From positions 2,232,001 through 2,296,000 of the forward strand of contig CAWCHQ010000001.1 of assembly GCA_963795415.1 (NCBI GenBank): a DNA stretch of 64,000 bases, given 5' to 3'. Each line of letters begins with the position of its first letter. The stretch's first letter is position 1. Shown here piece by piece: positions 36,272 through 44,894 of the stretch. This stretch comes from CAVSUZ01 sp963795415. GTDB lineage: Bacteria; Pseudomonadota; Alphaproteobacteria; Acetobacterales; Acetobacteraceae. The notes beneath the pieces are model-generated. The model worked only from the letters and a program-made list of their open reading frames with translations, did no database searches and was not told where the DNA came from. A program made the position numbers and the translations under genes.

Positions 36272-36576
36272 TTAGGCCCTGTGGACAAACCTGATCCATC
36301 GGCGAATGGCGCCGAGCAGAACAAAGCCGAGAAAGCTGATTGTGGTTTTGTCGTAGCGCGTGACAACGCGGCGCTGCTCCTTGAGATGACCGATGAAGCA
36401 TTCGATGCGTGAACGCAGCTTGTAAAGCCGCTTGTTGACAGTGTGCTACACCTTGCGGTTGCGCTTGGCGGGATGTGCCCGGATGATGGTGCTGTCGATC
36501 ATCTGCAACATGTCTTTCTCGCCGCCGCTGTAGGCAAGCGCCTGCAAGACGATGGCCCACTCGTCGTCGGTCATCG
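36272..36576 (-). pseudogene. IS5-family (IS427-like) transposase remnant
   Basis: From ATG 36576 the frame reads DSTIIRAHPAKRNRK, then a TAG stop, then continues in the same frame with YKLRSRIECFIGHLKEQRRV and TTISFLGFVLLGAIRRWIRF to TAA. The expected middle of the protein (the GGLTTKIH region) is missing, so this is an internally deleted transposase carrying a nonsense codon. Confidence 0.75.
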
Positions 36577-36768
36577 AGCCTCGGATCACTGCCAACCTCC
36601 TAAGAGGGAGGTCGGCCTCCGATCACATCATTCCGCGTCGCGGGAGTCCCCCGGAGCGCAAAAGCAACAACGGCAATCGCGGATCGGCTGGTGCAATTCT
36701 TTTGGCAATGTCAGGCCAGCAATGCTGGATTGTTTTGTTGCGGGGCGGATTTCAGCGAGCCACGGCGC

Positions 36769-37762
36769 CTAGGCCCCGCTCGCGCGGCGCTTTTGCACGT
36801 TGTCGAGATAGACCACAGCGGCGATCAGCAGGCCTTCGATGACCATCTGCCAGAACGAGTTCACGCCGAGCAGGTTGGCGCCGTTGCCGATGGTGGTGAA
36901 GAGGACCGAGCCGATGAAGCAGCCGACGACCGTGCCGCGTCCGCCGAACAGGCTGGCGCCGCCAACCACGGCGGCGGCGATCGCCTGCAGCTCTGCTCCG
37001 TAGCCGGCATTCGGGTTGCCCATCGTCAGCCGGGCGACCAGCAGCATGCCGGCCACGGTCGCGAAGGCCGCCGACAATCCGTAGGCCAGCACGGTGACCT
37101 TCGTCACGTTGATGCCAACGCGGCGCGCGGATTCAATATTGCTGCCGAGTGCGTACAGGTAGCGGCCCATGCGCGTCGCACCGAGCAGATACTGCGAGCC
37201 GATGGCGAAGGCGAGCATGATCACGAACATGGTGGGGATGCCGAAGACTGAAGTGTTCGCCACCAGATTCAGGGATTCCGGCATGCCGGAGATCGTCATT
37301 CCGCCGGAAACCAGCATGGTCAGTCCGCGGAATCCCTGGAGTCCCGCCAGGGTGACGATGAAGGCCGGAATGCCCAGCCTGTCGATCGCCAGCCCGTTCA
37401 CGATGCCGATCAGCGCGCCAAGCAGCAGCGTCAGCACCAGTGCGGCGAACACGTTCATTCCGCTGGCCAGGGTGAGCGCGAACACGACGCCGGTCAGGCC
37501 GGCGACCGATCCGACGGAGAGGTCAATTCCCGCGGTGATGATCGTGAACAACTGCCCATATGCGATGATCGCGTCGACGGACACCTGCCGCATGATGTTG
37601 AAAATATTCCCCGTCGTAAGGAAGTACCGGGGACGCCACCGCCAGCCCGATCCACAGCAGAACGGTACCGAGGGCCACCCACGTCTCGACCGGCAGATGG
37701 TGCCGGAGTTGGCGTGCGGTTGACCGGTCAGCTACGGCGGGGCGGGCAGTGGCGGTGCTCAT
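36769..37762 (-). CDS. Sugar ABC transporter permease, RbsC/FrcC type (+1 frameshift)
   Basis: This permease is about 330 residues after correction. The first frame from ATG 37762 runs to WIGLAVASP; the second continues YFLTTGNIFNIMRQVS, then AGIDLSVGSVAGLTG. Removing one base of CCGGTAC at 37627 joins them. The BPD_transp_2 family core is complete, with GINVTKVTVLAYGLSA and the C-terminal FGGRGTVVGCFIG. It starts directly on the binding-protein stop (TGAATG). This is the inner-membrane channel of a FrcABC-like importer. Confidence 0.86.
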
Positions 37763-38761
37763 TCACTCACCCAGGAAGGGGGTCAACTGATACTTCTTGG
37801 GATTCAATAGACCCTGCATGGCGGGGCTGTCGATATTCGCCTTGGTCGCGACATGCACGCCGGAATCGACATATTTCGGCAGCACGGCGCCGTGGGCGGC
37901 TTCGACGCCGTACCACACCCCGGCATAGCCCATCATGAAGGGGTTCTGCACGATCAGCCCGTCAAGATTGCCGTTGCGCACGAAAGCGATCTCCTGGTCC
38001 GAGGTATCGAAGGCCACGGCACAGATCTTCGAGCCCAGGCTTTTTTCCTGGATGGCGCGGCCGGCGCCGTCACCCTCAAGCTCGTTGTCGGCGAACACGC
38101 CGACCAGGTCCGGATGCCGGGTCAGGATATCCTCGGCGTCGGACAGCGCGCGGGCCGGATCGTTGTTGCCGGTGCGGTGTTCGACGATCTTGAGGCCGGG
38201 GTATTTCTTCAGTTGCTCGACGAAGCCCTTGTCGCGGTCGTTCAGCGACTGCGCGCCGGCCAGCGCAGTCATATAGGCGACGTTGCCTTCCTGCTTGCCG
38301 GTGCGTGCCTTCACGCAGGCCGCCACTTCGTCCGCCGCCTTCTCGCCCCCGGTCACGTTGTTGGTGGCGAGGAACGTAACGTATTTATCGGTATTGGCGT
38401 TGGAATCGACCACGATAACCGGGATGCCAGCTTCGGTCGCATGCGCGATCGGCTGAGCCAGGGCCTGGGCGTTCGTCGCCGCGATCACGATGGCGGTGGG
38501 GTGCGAGGAAATGGCGTTCTCCATGACGGAGACCTCGCCGGCCACATCCGTTTCGGCCTGGGCGCCCAGCTTGGAAAGCTGTAAGCCCAGCGCTTTCTGC
38601 GCGGCATCAGCGCCGTCGAAAACGGTTGCCCAGAATTGCGACGTTGTCGCCTTCACGATCACTACGACCCGGTCTTTGGAGAAATCTGCGGCGTTGACCG
38701 CGACCGTCCCCACCGCGCCCAGACCGAGCATGGTGGCCGCCATCAGCATCATTCGTTTCAC
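37763..38761 (-). CDS. Sugar ABC transporter substrate-binding protein (ribose/fructose type)
   Basis: This 332-residue periplasmic binding protein has a signal peptide (MKRMMLMAATMLGLGAVGTV, cleavage at AVNA-AD). The fold is the Peripla_BP_4 type: VVIVKATTSQFWATVFDGA, then VIAATNAQALAQPIAHATEAG, then GVFADNELEGDGAGRA. The neighbours are a single-domain ATPase and an RbsC-type permease, the arrangement of the rhizobial fructose importer FrcBCA. The sugar is inferred only from family. Confidence 0.9.
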   Translation of the reverse strand: MKRMMLMAATMLGLGAVGTVAVNAADFSKDRVVVIVKATTSQFWATVFDGADAAQKALGLQLSKLGAQAETDVAGEVSVMENAISSHPTAIVIAATNAQALAQPIAHATEAGIPVIVVDSNANTDKYVTFLATNNVTGGEKAADEVAACVKARTGKQEGNVAYMTALAGAQSLNDRDKGFVEQLKKYPGLKIVEHRTGNNDPARALSDAEDILTRHPDLVGVFADNELEGDGAGRAIQEKSLGSKICAVAFDTSDQEIAFVRNGNLDGLIVQNPFMMGYAGVWYGVEAAHGAVLPKYVDSGVHVATKANIDSPAMQGLLNPKKYQLTPFLGE

Positions 38762-38792
38762 GCGTATCCTCCTGTTGATTATGGTGGGATTA

Positions 38793-39557
38793 TCATGCGG
38801 CTGCGGCTTCCGCCGTTTCCGTAAAGCCCGTCATGTATTTGATCAGCTCCTGCTGATCCGTCTCCGCGGCGCGCGCCGACTTGACGATCTGGCCGCGGTA
38901 CATCACCGCGACCCGGTCAGCCACTTCCAGGATTTCGATCAGGTTGTGGCCGATGTAGATGACGCCCACGCCCTCGGCGGCCAGGCGCCGCGAAAGCTGG
39001 ATCACATGCTCCCGTTCCATTACTGCGAGGGCGGCGGTGGGCTCGTCCAGGATCACCACCTTGGCCTGCCAATAGAGGGCGCGAGCTATAGCCACGGCCT
39101 GGCGCTGTCCGCCGGAGAGGCGCGAGACGGTTTTTGCTTTGGGAGGGATCCGGCTTTCGATACGCTCAAGCAGGGATTCGGTTTCCGCCCGGATTTTCCG
39201 GTTGTCGATCGCGGGCAGGAAGCCGAGCCAGTGCCGCACCGGCTCTCGCCCGAGGAAGATATTGGCGCCAACCGAAAGCTCGTCGGCCAGGGCGAGGTCC
39301 TGATAGACGGTTTCGATGCCAAGCCCTCGGGCTTCGGCGGGGGAGCGAAGCTCGAGCTTCTGGCCGTTCAACCGGATATCCCCGGAATCGGCGTGGTAAA
39401 CGCCCGAGATATGCTTGATCAGGGTGGATTTGCCGGCGCCGTTGTCGCCCACGACGGCCACGACCTCCCCGGCGTCCACCGCGAGATTGACGCCGCGCAG
39501 CACGTTGATCGGCCCGAACGCCTTGTGCAGGTTCACGACTTCCAGAAGCGGCGTCAC
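38793..39557 (-). CDS. Sugar ABC transporter ATP-binding protein (FrcA-like, single domain)
   Basis: This 254-residue ATPase starts at GTG 39557 after GGGGGAAG; the longer frame upstream is non-coding. Walker A is GDNGAGKSTL, the signature LSGGQRQAVAIARAL and Walker B VVILDEPTAAL, with GHN as the H-loop region. RbsA-type proteins have two such domains; this has one, as in FrcA. It is the first gene of the importer operon and diverges from the cysteine hydrolase gene with 91 bases between starts. Confidence 0.9.
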   Translation of the reverse strand: MTPLLEVVNLHKAFGPINVLRGVNLAVDAGEVVAVVGDNGAGKSTLIKHISGVYHADSGDIRLNGQKLELRSPAEARGLGIETVYQDLALADELSVGANIFLGREPVRHWLGFLPAIDNRKIRAETESLLERIESRIPPKAKTVSRLSGGQRQAVAIARALYWQAKVVILDEPTAALAVMEREHVIQLSRRLAAEGVGVIYIGHNLIEILEVADRVAVMYRGQIVKSARAAETDQQELIKYMTGFTETAEAAAA

Positions 39558-39648
39558 CTTTTGCTTCCCCCCACCCTTGATCGGGGCCCCTTGTTGGCAG
39601 CAGCTATGTGCGAACAGGATAGAGGCGTCAACCGAGAGGCCGCCCGCC

Positions 39649-40302
39649 ATGCCAGACGACCGGGCCCTGACCCGCGACCGCCCGATAATCTCCGGCCGCG
39701 CCGCGCTGCTGGTGATCGATGTGCAGAATGGTAGCTTCAACGAGCAGAAGGCGGGGCGGCATCCGGAGTTTCATGCGATTGCGGCGAGCCGGACCATTCC
39801 CAATATTCAACGCCTGATCGCCGCCTGCCGGGCGGCGAAGGTGGAGGTAATTTATACCGTTATTGAAAATCTGACCCAGGATGGGCGGGATCGCAGCCTG
39901 GATTACAAGCTGTCGGGTTTTTTTTATGCCAAGGGCTCGTGGGAAGCGCAGGTGCTGGCCGAAATCGCGCCGCAGGGCGACGAGGTCGTTCTGCCGAAGA
40001 CGTCTTCGTCCGTGTTCAACTCGACGGTGCTTGATTACGTGCTGCGCAATATCGGCATCGAGGATCTGCTCGTGACGGGATTTTTAACCGATCAGTGCGT
40101 GGATCACGCGGTGAAGGACGGCGCGGACCGGGGTTATTACATGACGTGCGTGCATGATGCGTGCATGGCGGAGACGCTGGCGCGGCATAAGGCGGCGCTG
40201 GATTGTTTCAAGGGGTATTGCCGGATGGTGGATACGGGGGAGGTGCTTGGGTTGTTGCAAGCCGCGCGCGAGGTTGCTTCGGCCCTGCGCGCCTCGCAAT
40301 GA
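39649..40302 (+). CDS. Isochorismatase-family cysteine hydrolase
   Basis: This 217-residue amidohydrolase starts at ATG 39649. The catalytic triad of the family is visible: Asp24 in LLVIDVQNGSF, Lys117 in VVLPKTSSS and Cys150 in GFLTDQCVDHAV. Family members cleave ureido or amide compounds such as ureidoacrylate, biuret and N-carbamoylsarcosine. Its position beside a sugar-type importer and a glutamine synthetase-like gene suggests a catabolic unit releasing ammonia. The last ten residues and stop are encoded by a dispersed repeat. Confidence 0.87.
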   Translation: MPDDRALTRDRPIISGRAALLVIDVQNGSFNEQKAGRHPEFHAIAASRTIPNIQRLIAACRAAKVEVIYTVIENLTQDGRDRSLDYKLSGFFYAKGSWEAQVLAEIAPQGDEVVLPKTSSSVFNSTVLDYVLRNIGIEDLLVTGFLTDQCVDHAVKDGADRGYYMTCVHDACMAETLARHKAALDCFKGYCRMVDTGEVLGLLQAAREVASALRASQ

Positions 40303-40305
40303 CAG
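40267..40305. repeat. Dispersed repeat fused to the 3' end of the hydrolase gene
   Basis: GCGAGGTTGCTTCGG and CCTCGCAATGACA are the two conserved halves of the repeat also seen at 26368-26404 and 57295-57462. The TGA in CGCAATGACA is the stop codon of the hydrolase gene. Confidence 0.7.
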
Positions 40306-40323
40306 GAGACGCCGCCGCCATAA

Positions 40324-41596
40324 TCAATAAACCTCCGCATACCGGGCGCACAGCTCGCCGGGACTGTCCTCCTGCGTTTCTTTTACCTCGGCGCGCTTGA
40401 AGCGCTGATAGGCATCGAACAGCACGGGCCCCATCCATCGGGCCACGGCCGGATCATCCGCCATCCGCGCCAGGGCCTCATCCAGCGAGCGCGGCAGCGC
40501 ATCCGCCGTTTCCTTCTGCGGAAGCTCCAGTTGCCGGCGCAGCCCGTCCGCGCCCGCGAAGACCACCGCCCCGAGTGCCAGATACGGGCTTGCCGCCGCA
40601 TCCGCGACACGGAACTCGATGTTGAACTGCCGCGCGGTTTCTTCCTCGTTTGCCGCGGCAAACACAGGGGCGATACGCATTGCGGCGCCGCGATCCTGTG
40701 CGCGCAGGTCGATTGCGGTGGGTGCCCATCGGTTTGGCGTCAGACGCAGATACGAAACGGGAGAAGGCGCGGTGATCGCGCAGATTCCCGGCAGATGCGC
40801 CAGCACGCCCGCGCAGAAATGCTGCGCCGGCCGAACTCAGTTCCAGCGGACCCGCAGGATCATGCGTCGCCGGTGCGTCGTCCTTTCCGCGAAGGCTCAT
40901 GTGGATGTGCACGCCGTTGCCGACGCCGGTTTCCGCGGGCATGGGCGAAAAGATTGCGCGTTCGCCCATCCGGAATGCCGTCGCACGGGCCATTTCGCGC
41001 GTGATCACCGCATGATCCGCGGCACGCAGCGCTGGCGCCGGCGCGACCGTGATTTCGAACTGGCGGACGCCGTATTCGGCGAGGAACGAATCGGGTTGCG
41101 GTCCGGCCGCGCGCAAGGCTGCGACGAATCTCCCGCCGAACCCGCCCTGGCGGCGAAACGCGCCGAGGCTGTACGGGTCCCCCGGCCGCTCCTCCAACCC
41201 GGTAAATACGAACTCCTGCTCGAACGCGGCTGTCAGTTCCAGTTCGGCCGCGTCCTGCAAGTCCGCAAGTGCTCGCCGCAGAAACTCGCGCGGGCAACAC
41301 TCCCACGATGTACCGTCGGTATTCCTGATGTCGCCCAGGAAGAAGTGCTCCGGCGCCGAACCGTCGGCGAAATCCACCCGCACCTCGGCTTCGGGGTCGG
41401 GGACGATCATCAGGTCGCCGGCCGTGCCGAACGGCGTGTCCCAGATCGGGCCGAAGGCGGACATCATCAGGTTGCTGTGGGTCCAGCCGATGCCCTTGCG
41501 GCGGCGCGCGTCGATCTCGCGTGCGGGAAATCCCTTGCCCCGGACATGCCCGGAAATGTCGCAGGTTGCGACGAAGATCAGTTCCTCGTTCAGCAT
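40324..41596 (-). CDS. Glutamine synthetase-like ligase (+1 frameshift)
   Basis: This protein is about 423 residues after correction and related to type III/GlnT-like glutamine synthetases and gamma-glutamyl-amine ligases. The N-terminal beta-grasp part (FVATCDISGHVRGKG), the metal site TAAFEQEFVFTG and the ATP/metal segment NGVHIHMSLRGKD are in the first frame. From LAHLPGICAITAPSPVSYLR and RLTPNRWAP on, the sequence is in the next frame. Removing one base at 40826-40830 (GCCGG) restores AAQHFCAGVLAHLPG. It likely ligates glutamate to an amine. Confidence 0.84.
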
Positions 41597-41720
41597 GGCG
41601 CGGCTCCGTTGACTGTTGGTGCGATCCGGGGCGATCGGATACTAGCAGGTTGGCGGAAAAGCCCGCTACACGGCGTTGCCGCTCGGTACCGACCTGCGCT
41701 TTTCAGAAAGGAGCCGCTTT

Positions 41721-42269
41721 ATGCCTGAATACGACCTTCCGGCGTTATGGGAACAGCACTGCCGCTGCGAGTTCGAGACGCGCGATGCTGATGCGACGAT
41801 GGCGACCATGGTGGCGGATCCCTATGTCAACCACGTACCGACCCTGGCGGGCGGGGTTGGTCATGACCAGCTGAAACGATTCTACAAATACCACTTCATC
41901 GGCGCCAACCCGCCCGATACTGCCATGATCCCGGTCAGCCGCACGGTCGGTGCGCATTCCGTTGTGGATGAAATGATCTTTCGCTTCACCCATACGTCCA
42001 CGATCGACTGGATGCTGCCTGGCATTCCGCCGACCGGACGTTCGGTCGAAGTGCCACTGGTCGCCATCGTGCAGTTCCGGGACGGAAAGGTTGCGCACGA
42101 ACATATCTACTGGGATCAGGCGTCGGTGCTGGTGCAGATCGGCAAGCTCGATCCGCGCGGGCTGCCTGTTGCCGGCGCGGAGGCCGCGCGGAAGGTGCAG
42201 GACAAGCGGCTGCCGAGCAACAAGCTGATGCGGGAGGCGTGGCAGCGCAGCGAGGGGAAGCCGATCTGA
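41721..42269 (+). CDS. SnoaL/NTF2-like protein
   Basis: This 182-residue protein starts at ATG 41721 with GAAAGGAG seven bases upstream. It has the cone-shaped NTF2-like pattern: an N-terminal helix (LWEQHCRCEFETRDADATMA), the loop PYVNHVPTLAGG, and strands ending VAIVQFRDGKVAHEHIYWD. Similar proteins act as polyketide cyclases or hydratases or simply bind small molecules. It diverges from the glutamine synthetase-like gene and may belong to the same metabolic cluster. Confidence 0.75.
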   Translation: MPEYDLPALWEQHCRCEFETRDADATMATMVADPYVNHVPTLAGGVGHDQLKRFYKYHFIGANPPDTAMIPVSRTVGAHSVVDEMIFRFTHTSTIDWMLPGIPPTGRSVEVPLVAIVQFRDGKVAHEHIYWDQASVLVQIGKLDPRGLPVAGAEAARKVQDKRLPSNKLMREAWQRSEGKPI

Positions 42270-42470
42270 GCGTGGTGCGGGTTGCCCGGATTCAGCCCAC
42301 TGGACGCGCGCAGAGCTTGACGATCGCCTTGCGGACCCCGCGCGGAGGGAAGGCTTTGGGTTGGTCGGGGTGGGCTGAGGAGCCCGCCGGCGGTGCGTTC
42401 CGGCAGCGGGCACTTGTCGCCGCGTCCCTTTGCGCCAAAATCGCTTCAGCAAACCTGACCTGAGGATGCC

Positions 42471-43142
42471 ATGACCGACCCGCGCGCCCGACTTGCCCGG
42501 CTGGATGAGGAAGACCCGGACGGCCCCGATGTCCCGGAGCCGATGGGCCCCGAACCGAAGGAGCCGGACGACAACAAGACCCTGTCCTCGCCGGTCAATG
42601 AGCTTGAGCAACGCCTGTTCCGGCAGCGCAAAGTTCTGATCTTCGGCGCAATCAATGACAAGGTGGCGCGCGACGTCACCGGGCGGCTGCTGGCGCTGTC
42701 CGGCGCGTCTGCCGAGCCGATCGACGTGTACATCAACTCGCCTGGCGGCCATGTGGAGAGCGGCGATACGATCCACGACATGATCCGCTTTGTTGACGGT
42801 GTGTCGCCCGTGCGGGTGATAGGCACCGGCTGGGTGGCGAGCGCAGGCGCGCTGATCTTTCTGGCCGGCGTGAAGGAGCGGCGGCTGTGTCTTCCGAATA
42901 CGCGGTTTCTGCTGCATCAGCCGATGGGCGGCGTTCGTGGCCCGGCGACGGATATCGACATCGAGGCCCGCGAGATCATCAAGATGCGCGAGCGCATCAA
43001 TCAGATTATTGCGAAGGAAACCGGCCAGGCGCTGGAGCGGGTGCAGCGTGATACCGATCGCAACTATTGGATGAGCGCCGAGGAGGCGATTGCGTACGGG
43101 CTGGTGAGCAGGATTGTAGGGAACGTGGCGGAGCTGGGGTGA
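42471..43142 (+). CDS. clpP: ClpP-family serine protease (extended paralogue)
   Basis: This 223-residue ClpP homologue has a charged N-terminal extension of about 40 residues (EEDPDGPDVPEPMGPEPKEP) that housekeeping ClpP lacks. The triad appears complete: Ser124 in WVASAGALIF, His149 in FLLHQPMGG and Asp196 in RDTDRNYWM. The usual ASMG around the serine is ASAG here. It stands alone without clpX or tig, which suggests a second, specialised ClpP. It converges with the dynamin-like pair. Confidence 0.86.
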   Translation: MTDPRARLARLDEEDPDGPDVPEPMGPEPKEPDDNKTLSSPVNELEQRLFRQRKVLIFGAINDKVARDVTGRLLALSGASAEPIDVYINSPGGHVESGDTIHDMIRFVDGVSPVRVIGTGWVASAGALIFLAGVKERRLCLPNTRFLLHQPMGGVRGPATDIDIEAREIIKMRERINQIIAKETGQALERVQRDTDRNYWMSAEEAIAYGLVSRIVGNVAELG

Positions 43143-43178
43143 CCGTTCTGTCTCGTCGGCCGGCTGGAATTCAACGAT

Positions 43179-44894
43179 CTATTCCAACAGCGCCGTCCCA
43201 CGCGTCTCGGCAAACAACTGGTGAACGATTTCCTCCTGTTCTGTGACTTTGAAACCCCTTATCGTATGCTCACAGCGGCGCAACAGATCTGTCCCCTGAT
43301 CGGCCAGCCGGCCGACGACCGACACATATTCATCCAGAGCGGTCTGCATGTTTGCCCAACCCTCGCTGACCGTCTTCGAAAGTCGGGCCGCCGCGATCCG
43401 CCGGCCCGCGGCCGCTGGCGGCGGAAAGAATATACGAGCCGCCACGTGTCCCACGGCGACAAGGCCGACAATCAAGGCGATCGCACTTAGCAGAAGCCCC
43501 CCGGCCGCATAGCGTCCCCAAGCGAAATCCCATGCCAGTCGCCACAGGCCGATCCCAAATACCGACAAGATACAGCACTCAATAAGCACCAGAGCGGCAA
43601 CGCCGATAAAACGCCGTCCACCGGCCGAAAGAGTTCGCCTCCCGATTTCCATTTCCACCGCCGCCGGCAATCCGGCGATCTCGGTAGAAACGCCGGAAAC
43701 GATGGCTTCCCAGCGCGGCCCCAATGGTCCAAGCGGGAAACGGGACAGGTCTGCGCGGTTTGTCAGTTCATCAAGGCTGCGCCGGAATTCCGCCCCGATC
43801 GCCAGAGCAAACGGTCCCGGCTCGCCCGAAAGTGGTGCAGACCTCGCGGACAACCAAGTGCCAACCCTGGTGGACGCATCAAGCCATGTGCCCAGAATGC
43901 CGGGTATGTCTGGCCTGACGGGCACGCTAGACGAAGGAAGCATCAGTGTTGCCGCCGCAAGCCTGCTATTCTGTTCGCATTTCTGCCTGCGCGCCTGCAC
44001 CCGGGAGGGGAAGTCCACGACGAACGGATGTTTATCGAGCCTATGCGGAATAGAGGCGGCAAGCCGGGCAGCCAATCGTCCCCAGGCGGCTCGCCGGCGC
44101 CGCGCCTGAATCGCCACCGCCTTGGAGCGGTCGAGCCCCTCTTCCAGCCACCGCACCAAAGCATCAAAGTCGTCCTCGGCTGCAAACGCTCCGGAACCGT
44201 GCGCCGCGGTCGTCCGGAACACCACCGGCGCGCTGAAACCGGCGGCGTTCAGCTCGGTTTGTAGGCCCATCCAGACCGCTTCGCGTTGCTCATAATGGCG
44301 ACCCAGACCCTCCTTGTCCCATTTATTAAGGACGAACGCGACAGCCCGCTTCCCTTTCTGCTCCGCTATCCAGCTTATGGCGTTCAGATTCCGGTATTTC
44401 TCCGGGCTTACAATGAACAGGACAAGATCAGCGCAATGCACAAGGTGCGCTGTCAGTTCCCGGTTTGCCAGCATCACACTGTCAATATCGGGAGTGTCTA
44501 TCAGCACTTTGCCACGAAGTTCGTCGCATCGGTGTCGCACGATCCGGCCGGGCTCGCTCGATGCCATTCCCAACCTCGCGCTATACTCGAACAGCCGCTC
44601 CGGATCATCGTCCGCATGAACATAAATGACGCTGTTGCGCGTAGCCGCGCCTACCCCGACCGTCGATATTTCCGCGCCCGCCAGACGGTTGATCAACGAA
44701 GATTTCCCAACTGCCGTCGGGCCGCACAGCATGATGACCAGAAACGGCTCAATATCCGTCTCCAGCCGCTCCGCCGCGGCTTCCTCCAACGTTGACCATA
44801 GTTGCGGCAGCTGCTGCTCAGCTAAACCTTGCTCCTGAATCTGGAGTGCCCACGCATTGATATCGGCGAGAAGGTTCGAGCCGGCGTGTGGCAT
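43179..44894 (-). CDS. Dynamin-like GTPase with C-terminal membrane helices (pair member A)
   Basis: This is a 571-residue large GTPase. G1 is GPTAVGKS at 58-65, G3 is DTPD at 133-136 (LIDTPDIDSV) and G4 is NKWD at 190-193. After the GTPase domain there is a helical stalk, then two hydrophobic segments (VALVLIECCILSVFGIGLW and GGLLLSAIALIVGLVAVGHV) and a coiled C-terminal tail. It starts within the stop of the preceding GTPase gene (TGATG), so the two are translated together. The pair may assemble on membranes like bacterial dynamins; no function is established for this branch. Confidence 0.78.
   Translation of the reverse strand: MPHAGSNLLADINAWALQIQEQGLAEQQLPQLWSTLEEAAAERLETDIEPFLVIMLCGPTAVGKSSLINRLAGAEISTVGVGAATRNSVIYVHADDDPERLFEYSARLGMASSEPGRIVRHRCDELRGKVLIDTPDIDSVMLANRELTAHLVHCADLVLFIVSPEKYRNLNAISWIAEQKGKRAVAFVLNKWDKEGLGRHYEQREAVWMGLQTELNAAGFSAPVVFRTTAAHGSGAFAAEDDFDALVRWLEEGLDRSKAVAIQARRRRAAWGRLAARLAASIPHRLDKHPFVVDFPSRVQARRQKCEQNSRLAAATLMLPSSSVPVRPDIPGILGTWLDASTRVGTWLSARSAPLSGEPGPFALAIGAEFRRSLDELTNRADLSRFPLGPLGPRWEAIVSGVSTEIAGLPAAVEMEIGRRTLSAGGRRFIGVAALVLIECCILSVFGIGLWRLAWDFAWGRYAAGGLLLSAIALIVGLVAVGHVAARIFFPPPAAAGRRIAAARLSKTVSEGWANMQTALDEYVSVVGRLADQGTDLLRRCEHTIRGFKVTEQEEIVHQLFAETRGTALLE

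Noticed and set aside
36769..37762. True pseudogene status for the permease and the other seven +1 genes
   Set aside because: Each needs only one base change and keeps full family consensus on both sides, including genes essential for growth.
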